Below are positions 9,462 to 16,831 of a stretch of DNA of 64,000 nucleotides, one piece after another. Within the stretch, counting starts at the first letter, position 1; each line of letters begins with the position of its first letter. The notes under the pieces were generated by a model that was given only the letters and a program-made list of their open reading frames with translations, had not been told where the DNA came from and did no database searches. Position numbers and translations under genes: made by a program. Where the stretch lies: contig NZ_JACYOF010000006.1 of NCBI RefSeq assembly GCF_014932895.1, forward strand, positions 186,001 through 250,000, in the 5' to 3' direction. The stretch comes from Bacillus thuringiensis (GTDB lineage: Bacteria > Bacillota > Bacilli > Bacillales > Bacillaceae_G).

Positions 9462-10073
9462 TTATGATTTTACCGTTAAATTATTCATAAAACTTTCTAT
9501 AGAATTCGCCTGGAATATACGTAAATAAGGAGAGTGAACGTCGTAATGTTTATCAGTAATGATAAGGATTGAAGGGAAAAATTTAGAAGCTTTCGGTTGC
9601 CAAGATTCATTGTGCCATTCTTGGCTATGGTAGTATAACTCGTATCTATTTATCTTATCTTGCATTATCTTTTTACTGTACATTGACCTTTGAACTTCAA
9701 TAAAGAATGGCGATCTACGCCATATGGTAAAAGCATCCGGCTCCATATATTCTTTTCCATACTTTGGCTCCACTTTGAATAGCTTAGGATTTTCATAATG
9801 AACGAGTTGTTTGTATGCGTCCACAATACCAAGGAAATGAGGAATTTTTTGACTTGCCTTTCTGATAGGACTGGGTTGCGGAAAATAAATGTATGGGTGC
9901 TGCAATACGTTAGCATCCACATGACCATCTCTTCTTAATCGTTTCATAACTGTATTACAACAAGTTATCGCATTTTTTAATCCTTGAAAATGTAAATAAA
10001 TAATATCGTCACGAGACATACATCTAAATCGCTTCAAATCATTCAAAATTTCTATATCTCTACTCTTCATCAT
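9462..10073 (-). CDS. Replication-relaxation family protein
   Basis: 203 residues. The N-terminal 60 residues form a winged-helix pattern (SRDIEILNDLKRFRCMSRDD, then MKRLRRDGHV) and the C-terminal half has a degenerate PD-(D/E)xK-like strand (SPFFIEVQRS, then KINRYELYY). This combination is that of the plasmid/phage replication-relaxation family (PF13814-type), found beside FtsK-like genes on mobile elements. Its ATG lies within the end of the FtsK-like gene (14 bp overlap), indicating translational coupling. Exact role unknown; a DNA-binding or nicking partner of the ATPase is inference. Confidence 0.7.
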   Translation of the reverse strand: MMKSRDIEILNDLKRFRCMSRDDIIYLHFQGLKNAITCCNTVMKRLRRDGHVDANVLQHPYIYFPQPSPIRKASQKIPHFLGIVDAYKQLVHYENPKLFKVEPKYGKEYMEPDAFTIWRRSPFFIEVQRSMYSKKIMQDKINRYELYYHSQEWHNESWQPKASKFFPSILIITDKHYDVHSPYLRIFQANSIESFMNNLTVKS

Positions 10074-11226
10074 CTAACACCCCGAATAAAGGCATTTCTT
10101 TTTGCAGAGGTCTTTTGGACATTTTCTCCTCTTTAGCCATACGATATGGCTCAACAATTTGTTTCGCTTTACTTAATGCCAAGTAAGGTGCTTGCACTTT
10201 TTTTAATCCATTTTGTTTAAAAATCATTTGGCCCGATTGCTCTAAATACTCTGCACCAGGAGTACCCATGATATTACTATTAATCACACTATCACATTTA
10301 AAGCCAATTCTAACGGTCATATTTAGCTTTAACTTACCGTCCAACACTTTTGCATCTGGCCTCTGCATGCTAAGTATAAGAAAGACCCCAAGTGATCGCC
10401 CGACTGCTGAAACCTTTTCAATTATAGCCATACACTCTTTTTCATCTTTGAGCATAGCCACTTCATCAATAGAAAGCAGAATATATGGCTTTTGATGATT
10501 TGGATTTAATTTGTTGTACACGTCAATATGATCAACTTCATATTCCTCCATAAGTTTTCTTCGTTCTCTGATTTCCTTCCATAACTTTTGCAGCATTATT
10601 TTCATTTCGATTTCTTCCATACAAACTTCTTTTACATGCTTCACTCTACGCAAAAAATGAAATTCAGAGTTTTTTAAGTCACCAAGGTACAAATGCAACT
10701 TTTCAGGAGACATATATTGAATGAGTGTGGATAGTACAACACGTACCATACTACTTTTCCCGCTTCCCGTTTCTCCTGCAATTAATAAATGCGGTGAATT
10801 GGAATCAATCATATCGTACGCAATCATTTTTCCGAATTGGTCCCTGCCGACCACAACAGGTAAACGGTAACCTTTTAATAGTGGATGCCATTCCCTATAA
10901 CAATAATTGTACGGTTTTAGCCCAGTATCTGAGCGAAATACATGTAGGACAAACTTTTTCACATCCCCTTCAATCGTTATATTCCGTCCTAATATTTGCT
11001 GAAAACAAAACCATTTCTTTTCAATCTTCTGTGGATCTAATCCGTTTGGTATGGTAAATACATATCTCACGCTTTCTGCTGAAGAAGAAATATTATGTAC
11101 CTTCGGATAAATAGGCATTTTCCCCCCGCGTGTTTGATGTTCCGTATATAGACCTGCTTTTCCAAATACCTCTATAAGTTGATTCCTTAACCTTTGTGTA
11201 TGAAGCCACTTCTTTATCATTCGCAT
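10060..11226 (-). CDS. FtsK/SpoIIIE-type DNA translocase
   Basis: 388 residues. Walker A GETGSGKSS at 151-159, Walker B ILLSIDE at about 249-255, and the SMQRPDAKVLDG segment typical of the FtsK/SpoIIIE/YdcQ family. No N-terminal membrane segments or C-terminal gamma domain, so it resembles the shorter translocases of integrative elements and plasmids. GGAGGG lies six bases before the first ATG. It forms an operon with the membrane protein upstream (10 bp) and the replication-relaxation gene downstream (overlap). It probably pumps or remodels plasmid DNA; whether it acts in replication or transfer cannot be read from sequence. Confidence 0.88.
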   Translation of the reverse strand: MRMIKKWLHTQRLRNQLIEVFGKAGLYTEHQTRGGKMPIYPKVHNISSSAESVRYVFTIPNGLDPQKIEKKWFCFQQILGRNITIEGDVKKFVLHVFRSDTGLKPYNYCYREWHPLLKGYRLPVVVGRDQFGKMIAYDMIDSNSPHLLIAGETGSGKSSMVRVVLSTLIQYMSPEKLHLYLGDLKNSEFHFLRRVKHVKEVCMEEIEMKIMLQKLWKEIRERRKLMEEYEVDHIDVYNKLNPNHQKPYILLSIDEVAMLKDEKECMAIIEKVSAVGRSLGVFLILSMQRPDAKVLDGKLKLNMTVRIGFKCDSVINSNIMGTPGAEYLEQSGQMIFKQNGLKKVQAPYLALSKAKQIVEPYRMAKEEKMSKRPLQKEMPLFGVLDDEE

Positions 11227-11236
11227 ATACTCCCTC

Positions 11237-11557
11237 CTAAAACATGATTACGATGCGAATAAATACATATCCAATCAAACAAACTCCACCTATTCGCATG
11301 CCGTAATAAATACCTTCACTTATAAATTTAGCTGCGGATATATGGTCATGTCGCACCAAATATTTTTCTAACATGACTGCCCCGATTAAAACCGTTCCTA
11401 TTACTCCTAATGCAATGTAAGTATGTAGTACCTGATCCGACATATGAAGGAATGCGAAAGGACTTAATGAATTGTATTTACGGATTTTCTTCTCTTTATC
11501 TTTGTATGACCGATCCATAAACTCACCAAAAGAAATTGTTTCCTTCCTACCACGCAT
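11237..11557 (-). CDS. Small membrane protein of the FtsK-like operon
   Basis: 106 residues, GAGGGGGG before the ATG. A charged first 40 residues (DRSYKDKEKKIRKYN) is followed by two hydrophobic segments, roughly 48-65 and 80-104. I do not recognise the family. First gene of the operon with the FtsK-like ATPase 10 bp downstream; it may be its membrane anchor. Confidence 0.7.
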   Translation of the reverse strand: MRGRKETISFGEFMDRSYKDKEKKIRKYNSLSPFAFLHMSDQVLHTYIALGVIGTVLIGAVMLEKYLVRHDHISAAKFISEGIYYGMRIGGVCLIGYVFIRIVIMF

Positions 11558-11846
11558 TTAAATGCCCCCCTCTATAAACAAAATGAACAAACTAGATAAA
11601 ATATAGGGTTTATACGCTTATTACCTTGATAGCATTATCTTGACTGTTAAAGTGGTAGGTACTTTGCTAGTACAAAAGCTAGTTGATTTGGTATCTACTT
11701 TGGTAATAAGTTTACTAGATACCGTGGTGGCTACCTTGATACATCATATTGCGTGGGGCTTGTACATTATTAACACTTTTGTTTAAAAAAATCATGCTTT
11801 GGTAAAGATGTGATTAATAGAAGATTTAAGAATAGGAGTGTTCATA
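11558..11846. promoter_or_regulatory. Divergent control region with repeated GGTA(G/T)(G/C)TAC boxes
   Basis: Between the Xre gene and the FtsK operon. GGTAGGTAC (about 11652) and GGTATCTAC (about 11688) lie on the plus strand with GATACC and TACCTTGATAC further on. These related 8-9 bp boxes are candidate binding sites for the adjacent Xre protein, controlling both directions. The assignment is inference. Confidence 0.4.
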
Positions 11847-12068
11847 ATGTTTGGCTTGGGAAAACCATTATCAAAGTTTGGTAAATTTTTAAGAAGAAAT
11901 AATATTACTCAAACCGAATTAAAGGAATGGAGTGGAGTTAATCAAAATACAATTAGTCGTATTTCTCGTTCAAATACATACAAGCCTTCATTAGGGAATG
12001 GCCAAAAACTAATTAGGGCCTTAAAAAGAAAAGGTTACAGTGTAGACTTTGAGGATTTCTGGATGTAA
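11847..12068 (+). CDS. Xre/Cro-type helix-turn-helix regulator
   Basis: 73 residues from ATG 11847, nine bases after AGGAG (a GTG at 11838 abuts that site and is less likely). HTH: LRRNNITQTELKEWSGVNQN, then TISRISRS. The whole protein is one HTH domain, as in plasmid Cro-like repressors. Divergent from the FtsK/replication-relaxation operon, so a likely repressor of it and of itself. Confidence 0.82.
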   Translation: MFGLGKPLSKFGKFLRRNNITQTELKEWSGVNQNTISRISRSNTYKPSLGNGQKLIRALKRKGYSVDFEDFWM

Positions 12069-12098
12069 TAATCAGCTCGATAAACCGAGCTGATTATT
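12067..12098 (+). terminator. Terminator hairpin after Xre gene
   Basis: AATAATCAGCTCG, loop ATAAAC, CGAGCTGATTATT: a perfect 13-bp stem directly at the stop codon. Confidence 0.7.
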
Positions 12099-12320
12099 CG
12101 CAATACATCAACTAGAATGAGCACAAATTTTCTAAAGATATCACAAGCTGAAACACAACTGGACATCTAAAATTAAGAGAACATTATCCGAGGTTTTTTG
12201 CTATACAAATAAAAGTGCTAAAATTCCAAAGAACGTGTATAAAAAGTGACGAACAAAAGATATAGTGTTAATAGCGATAATATCAATACACAAGTAAAAT
12301 ACACGATAGAAATACGCTTT

Positions 12321-12389
12321 CTATTTCTCTTCTTGAACAGCCTGTAAATCGACCTTCCATTGTTTCAACAAATCCTTTTTACGTCGCAT
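12321..12389 (-). CDS. Putative 22-residue charged micropeptide
   Basis: ATG preceded by GAGGGG; encodes MRRKKDLLKQ followed by WKVDLQAVQEEK, an amphipathic, highly charged helix. Too short for any family assignment. Support is the ribosome binding site and sensible composition only. Confidence 0.3.
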   Translation of the reverse strand: MRRKKDLLKQWKVDLQAVQEEK

Positions 12390-12461
12390 CGAATTTGTAC
12401 CCCTCAGATCGAATTATGAATCTATAAATTATATTATATATATTTATATATTCCCTTCAAT

Positions 12462-12655
12462 AAAAAAAGAGCACCCTCGATATTGGATGCTCTCAACGTG
12501 AATTGGGGTTAATCCTGAGCATTGAATAGGACACGAAGAACTCGTCCTATTACATAATATGCTTGTCCATATTATAATGTGCAATAAAAAAAGCACCCTC
12601 GCCCAGGCGCCAAGAGATACATATACATTGAGGTAACTAACACGCTAGAAAAGAC
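12462..12655. repeat. Duplicated hairpin/terminator block, copy 1
   Basis: About 190 bp, closely similar to 13797-13988. On the minus strand it holds two terminators (GAGAGCATCC...GGGTGCTCTTTTTTT near 12462-12494 and a GCGCC/GGTGC hairpin with a T-run near 12584-12620), with a hairpin AATAGGAC...GTCCTATT between them. In this copy the sequence corresponding to the 22-residue peptide gene of copy 2 is degenerate: only the last five or so codons remain. Confidence 0.7.
12550..12578 (+). promoter_or_regulatory. Candidate sigma-A promoter
   Basis: TTACAT, 17-bp spacer, TATAAT. It reads rightward through repeat copy 1 toward the 32-residue hydrophobic peptide gene at 12832. In copy 2 the equivalent positions (TTACAA, CATAAG) have drifted. 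Confidence 0.45.
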
Positions 12656-12831
12656 CCTTCCGTATCATTGTATGATTCTCAATTATCTTTATACCTAGCA
12701 AACTCATTAAATACGTTTAATATATAATTTTTATTGGTTTAACCATGCATAATTCAATCCAATTCATGGTTAATATTCTAAAGAGACCAATGATGTATTA
12801 TAATTCTTTATATACACCAAGGAGGTTTATC

Positions 12832-12930
12832 ATGCTCAACTTTCATAAAATACTGCCCATCTTAGGCTTCTTTTTATTTTTATACTGTTTCATCAGTTTC
12901 ATCTTTTTATTACTATTCCTTAGCGTGTAG
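12832..12930 (+). CDS. 32-residue hydrophobic micropeptide (possible type I toxin)
   Basis: ATG eight bases after a perfect AAGGAGG. Sequence MLNFHKILPILGFF then a run of F/L/I residues to the end: a single transmembrane helix with almost no charged residues. Strong ribosome binding site, single hydrophobic helix and proximity to hairpin-rich repeats resemble Fst/Ldr-type toxins or small membrane regulators. No homologue recognised. Confidence 0.5.
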   Translation: MLNFHKILPILGFFLFLYCFISFIFLLLFLSV

Positions 12931-13009
12931 TAACAATACATATAAATATATGTTTAATGTTTAATATATAATTTCTATATAACAAAGAAAAAGTACTCGT
13001 TTCGGATGC

Positions 13010-13288
13010 TTAACATATACCAATATTAATATTGAATAGCTTTATTGATAGACTTTCTAGAACAATAAAAATACTAGCTGAAACTGCTCTATATCCGATA
13101 TTCTTTCCTGTAACATTAATAGTAATCTCCACTAAATGAGTTTGCACATCATCTTTTTCAAAAATTTTATCTTCAACCTTTTCAACTATTGCTACACTAT
13201 CCACTTCTTTAAAAGTTTTCAGCAATTTTGTTTCTAAAAAATTAAAATCAAAATTTTCATCTTTAACCACATCAAATTTAATCTTCAT
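13010..13288 (-). CDS. Hypothetical protein
   Basis: 92 residues. Acidic, alternating charged stretch (KVEDKIFEKDDVQ) followed by beta-rich HLVEITINVTGKNIGYRAV. Looks like a small soluble alpha/beta protein. No family recognised; isolated gene. Confidence 0.55.
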   Translation of the reverse strand: MKIKFDVVKDENFDFNFLETKLLKTFKEVDSVAIVEKVEDKIFEKDDVQTHLVEITINVTGKNIGYRAVSASIFIVLESLSIKLFNINIGIC

Positions 13289-13796
13289 TTTAATTCCCCA
13301 TTTTTAACTAGTTAATATATAATAATCAATATGATTATATATTAATGTATTTGATAATTCAAAAGTTATGTTTTATCGATTTCTCCATAGTTCACATATC
13401 TAATAAAGCAAAATTTTAAAAACCAAATGGAAAAGTTCCTCTTCCAAGGCCAAGATTACTCTCAACCTTCCCTAAGCTACCGCGTCATATAACTTTCTAC
13501 CTATTTTAGCTATTTACTTTATGTTTGGTGGTTGGGAGAAGACTAAGAATCTTCTCATTTATCCCCCATAGGTTCGGTCAATACTTAAGTTGTCCCATCG
13601 CCTTTGCTAGCCGACTATAATTACACAACGTGATAATCAATTTTTAAATCTATATATATAGTTGTATAAATAATTAGTTAAGTGTTAAAATAGCATAGGT
13701 ACTCTTTAGGGAGTTCTCATGTAATTAAGCAAGAGTTCAAAAATTCTCGATTCTCAGCCCCTTGGAGCGCCCTCCAAGGGGCTAAGCTACATAAAA
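13289..13796. other. Non-coding stretch with hairpins
   Basis: Holds a less AT-rich block at about 13430-13620 with the inverted repeat GAGAAGA...TCTTCTC and a perfect 12-bp palindrome at 13756-13783. No gene with a ribosome binding site on either strand. Confidence 0.45.
13756..13783. repeat. Perfect 12-bp inverted repeat
   Basis: AGCCCCTTGGAG, loop CGCC, CTCCAAGGGGCT. Very GC-rich for this plasmid and without a T-run on either side, so it is not an ordinary terminator. Could be a protein site or an RNA hairpin. Confidence 0.7.
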
Positions 13797-13988
13797 TAAA
13801 AAGAGAGCGTCCTCGCTAGTGACGCTCTCAATGTGAATTGGGGTTTATCCTGAGTATTGAATAGGACACGAAGAACTCGTCCTATTACAATATATGCTTG
13901 TCCTTTTCATAAGGTGCAATTAAAAAGCATCCTCTCCCGGACGCTAAGAGATACATATATATTGAGGTAATTAATAAGCTAGAAAAGA
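13797..13988. repeat. Duplicated hairpin/terminator block, copy 2
   Basis: Partner of 12462-12655. Minus-strand terminators: GAGAGCGTC...GACGCTCTC with T-run (13803-13829) and AGCGTCC...GGATGCTTTTT (about 13919-13945). The segment between the two terminators could be a separate small RNA of about 120 nt. The block includes the 3' part of the 22-residue peptide gene. Confidence 0.7.
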
Positions 13989-14039
13989 CGCCACCCAGAT
14001 CACGGTAGCGCCTACGATAATTGCTATTGTTTTAATCAT
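13971..14039 (-). CDS. 22-residue membrane micropeptide, translationally coupled
   Basis: MIKTIAIIVGATVI followed by WVASFLAY: one hydrophobic helix. Its ATG overlaps the stop of the 74-residue membrane protein gene in the sequence ATGATTAA, so it would be translated by coupling. Immediately followed by the terminator in repeat copy 2. No homologue recognised. Confidence 0.5.
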   Translation of the reverse strand: MIKTIAIIVGATVIWVASFLAY

Positions 14040-14256
14040 TAACTAGTATATCTGGCCCCTTCTTCAACATGTATGAGAACCCTGAAACAAATACAACACT
14101 AAATATTATAATAGAAGACCAAATATTAAAATGATATTCTTTACCTGCAACTAAATTATAGATGTTATGGACCAAGAAATTAGCACCTATAATAATTCCA
14201 CCTAACATTGAACTAATTAAAATGCTCATTAAATAAAACCTGAGCTTCTGAAACAT
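14032..14256 (-). CDS. Small two-helix membrane protein
   Basis: 74 residues with hydrophobic segments about 8-30 and 47-64 (IWSSIIIFSVVFVSGFSYML). ATG preceded by AAAAGGGG. Its 3' end overlaps the 22-residue peptide gene, which suggests the two are made together. Family unknown. Confidence 0.6.
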   Translation of the reverse strand: MFQKLRFYLMSILISSMLGGIIIGANFLVHNIYNLVAGKEYHFNIWSSIIIFSVVFVSGFSYMLKKGPDILVND

Positions 14257-14442
14257 TTTCCATCTACCCCTTTTCTAAAATAAACTTCATTTAGGTAATT
14301 TTAGAAAATTATACCATTTATTTTTTAGGTATTATTAAATCTATAGTTTAATTAAGGTTATTTTAAGGAATGGATAATGTATTCAAATTCATGTTTAATG
14401 TGTAATTTAGATTCAATAAAAAAACACCCGTTTTGGAAGTTT

Positions 14443-14685
14443 TTAAATTTTCTCTATAACACAAACCATTGTTTTTTTCGATGGCGCACAATATGAATGA
14501 TTCTCATTTTTATGAACAAATATCTCATACTTACCCATCACTCGGAATCTTTCTATTTCAGATTCACCAAATTCTGATACGGAATCACATAGAATTGTTA
14601 TTTCATTATCAGCGTTGTATAACAAATCATGAATTTGCCTTTCGGTATATATTTCCCCAACCAATAACCCTCCTATATATGGCAT
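14443..14685 (-). CDS. Hypothetical protein
   Basis: 80 residues, GAGGGGGATAAATA before the ATG. Acidic soluble protein (SEFGESEIERFRV); no transmembrane helix, no family recognised. Confidence 0.55.
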   Translation of the reverse strand: MPYIGGLLVGEIYTERQIHDLLYNADNEITILCDSVSEFGESEIERFRVMGKYEIFVHKNENHSYCAPSKKTMVCVIEKI

Positions 14686-14808
14686 TATTTATCCCCCTCT
14701 CCCGACTTATTTATTCTATGAAAACCATAATTATCCTCTTATACAGATAAAATAAAATCATGATAGAAGTAACGGCTTACAAGAGAAGAGGAGAAATCCC
14801 ATCCATGA

Positions 14809-15165
14809 TTATATCTTTGATTGGACTAGCTCGTAGAATGGATTCACTTTTGATGGAGTCGAAAAATTATCAAATACAATAAAAGCATCACCGTAATTCA
14901 ATGTTATTTTTTTGATAGCAGGGATACTAGACATCTCTAAAACTATACCATTTGTATGATTTAAGTGATTTACCTCAGCGTATTCATATTCCCATTTAAG
15001 GCCTTTTCCGAACATATAGTCAGCACAAAACAATAACTTCTTATTTGTAGCAGCTAAAATTCCAGATCTACTAACATAACCAAGATTCATTGCACAATAA
15101 AGTGTAGAAATTACTTCTTCATTGCCCTGTAAGTATTCTTTTACTGTTTCCAAGTTCGCCTTCAC
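14809..15165 (-). CDS. Bacterial PH-domain-like protein
   Basis: 118 residues. The pattern GNEEVISTLYCA, then ILAATNKKLLFCADYMFGKG, then YAEVNHLNHTNG resembles YokE/bPH-type pleckstrin-homology-like proteins (a short-tail 'new-protein-sees-its-own-modification' beta barrel and a final helix). Function unknown in the family; probably membrane- or phage-related. Monocistronic. Confidence 0.55.
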   Translation of the reverse strand: MKANLETVKEYLQGNEEVISTLYCAMNLGYVSRSGILAATNKKLLFCADYMFGKGLKWEYEYAEVNHLNHTNGIVLEMSSIPAIKKITLNYGDAFIVFDNFSTPSKVNPFYELVQSKI

Positions 15166-15274
15166 TACTACTCTCCCACATTTTTAGTATTAAATTATCA
15201 TCATTATACATCTAATTTATTATATATTATATTTTAGCATTTATGAGCGCCCATTCTAATAAAATCCCATATAT

Positions 15275-15574
15275 TCAAATTCCCACTAATGAAATAGCAA
15301 TTATTCGAATTGCATTTCTCCCCTTACTATAAAACTGATTCCTCTTCATTAAATAGCAACAATCTGCTCCTGGTATATGCTTCTTGTCCTTCGGTTGATG
15401 AGACATCTTTACATAAGATTGGATGATTGGTAGTGGTACCGCGAATATTGACTTGTCCCTAATGAGTTCCATCAGGAAGAAAAAAATTGCTCCATCTTTC
15501 CTTCGAAAAAAGAATTTAAATCGAATAAAACCCAATATTCCGTCAATAATGTAGACAACCCATTTCTTAACCAT
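15275..15574 (-). CDS. Doubtful small ORF
   Basis: 99 codons without a ribosome binding site. It begins inside one copy of the repeat whose other copies are non-coding on this strand, so it may be fortuitous. Basic and hydrophobic composition. Confidence 0.2.
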   Translation of the reverse strand: MVKKWVVYIIDGILGFIRFKFFFRRKDGAIFFFLMELIRDKSIFAVPLPIIQSYVKMSHQPKDKKHIPGADCCYLMKRNQFYSKGRNAIRIIAISLVGI

Positions 15575-15620
15575 ATTCCATGATTAGAGCAGTTAGTTTT
15601 GCTAACTGTTCTTTTTTTCG
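15523..15620 (+). repeat. Terminator-containing repeat, copy 1
   Basis: CAATATTCCGTCAATAATGTA followed about 45 bp later by the terminator GAGCAGTTAG...CTAACTGTTC plus T7 (15587-15618). Related copies at 16131-16227 and 16560-16673. Confidence 0.6.
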
Positions 15621-15782
15621 TTCTTTCTATTTAACTCTTCGACTGTGTTTCCTAAATAATTACATATTTCCCATTCTCCTTTTCTGCTGAAATATTATGT
15701 TGTTTAATCTTAACCACTACTCACCGAACATCTTATAATTGTATATAATGAATTTCAAAATAAGGGATTAGGAGTAGATTAA

Positions 15783-15881
15783 ATGCCCGTTACACTAGAA
15801 CTTATTCTTTTCATTCTTATAGCAATGTTTCCAAGTCCCATTGTTATTCCTCGCTTTCTATTAGAAGGATTATTTTATTAA
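15783..15881 (+). CDS. 32-residue hydrophobic peptide, paralogue of next gene
   Basis: ATG after AGGAG (8-base spacing). MPVTLELILFILIAMF lines up with MTDTIRIVLFTLVGIS of the gene at 15943, so this is a shortened or diverged copy. One N-terminal membrane helix. Confidence 0.45.
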   Translation: MPVTLELILFILIAMFPSPIVIPRFLLEGLFY

Positions 15882-15942
15882 GTTTCCACAAAATGGTAAT
15901 TAATATATAATTAAACTATTCAAATCTTAGGTGGTGATGCAA

Positions 15943-16107
15943 ATGACTGATACGATCCGAATTGTTCTTTTCACTCTTGTAGGAATAAGTGCCGTATTTT
16001 CTGTAATTAAAGAATTTCAAAAACCAGAAAAGAGAAAATTTTGGATTACATTCGAAACTTTAATTCTAATCGGGGCAGCTTGGATGTTAATAGGGCTTCT
16101 CATGTAA
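15943..16107 (+). CDS. 54-residue two-helix membrane peptide
   Basis: GGTGGTG before the ATG. Hydrophobic segments at about 5-21 and 37-53 separated by a basic loop (KEFQKPEKRK). Followed by repeat copy 2 and its terminator. Small plasmid membrane peptide of unknown role. Confidence 0.5.
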   Translation: MTDTIRIVLFTLVGISAVFSVIKEFQKPEKRKFWITFETLILIGAAWMLIGLLM

Positions 16108-16130
16108 CTTACATAATTAATAAATCCCCT

Positions 16131-16227
16131 GAATAAAATTCAATACTTCGTCAATAATGTATATGACATTAGATTTTCTCCATTCCCCCTTGGAGATGAG
16201 CAGTTAGCTTTTGCTGGCTGCTCTTTT
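16131..16227 (+). repeat. Terminator-containing repeat, copy 2
   Basis: TTCAATACTTCGTCAATAAT then the terminator GAGCAGTTAGC, TTTT, GCTGGCTGCTC with TTTT at 16198-16227. It follows the 54-residue peptide gene. Confidence 0.65.
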
Positions 16228-16360
16228 GTATTTTTCTTATGCATTCTTTAATTGGCAACATTTTTTCTGTTTATCCCATATTACATATCTTGTACTTTCA
16301 ATCTTTGCACATGAAATAATTTATTTATAAAAATATGCGACATCAGTAAAAATGATTTAT

Positions 16361-16492
16361 ATGAAAAACTTCCGTAAGAAGATAATTCAATCTTTACAAA
16401 CGCTTTGGGGATGCTTAGCATTTGGTGCATTAATGTTTGCCATCTACTTAATTATAGACTTATCAAATGCCCCTTTAAATACATTAGGCTAG
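16361..16492 (+). pseudogene. 43-residue membrane peptide ORF with in-frame TAG
   Basis: Encodes MKNFRKKIIQSLQTLW and a hydrophobic helix, then TAG at 16490. The same frame continues open for another 19 codons to TAA at 16550, which overlaps the hairpin AAATCCAGTTTAT/ATAAACTGGATTT (16530-16562). Either a short peptide or one interrupted by a nonsense change. Ribosome binding site weak. Confidence 0.35.
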
Positions 16493-16559
16493 AGAGACTG
16501 GCAAGGTTCTGCATTAGGCGCAGTCATTTTAAATCCAGTTTATCTTAAATAAACTGGAT

Positions 16560-16673
16560 TTAAAATAAATATTCCGTCAATACTATATGTAGGCTGTATG
16601 CCAAAATTCATTTAAAGTAGTTTTCTCTGTATCTCCTTGCATTGAGCAGTTAGCTTTTGCTAGCTGCTCTTTT
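16560..16673 (+). repeat. Terminator-containing repeat, copy 3
   Basis: AATATTCCGTCAATACTATA, then the terminator GAGCAGTTAGC, TTTT, GCTAGCTGCTC with TTTT at 16644-16673. Follows the interrupted peptide ORF. Confidence 0.65.
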
Positions 16674-16831
16674 ATTTGCAACCTTTTCACACAAGATCTC
16701 TTACAATAAATTTAGTTCTTTCCTATAATTTGAATTCTTCACTTGAATTATAAAAATGGGATTTTATTCAAGGTAACACTTAGTCGAAACAAATTCATTA
16801 TTCAATTATTACTAATCTAATTAAAAGGAAT

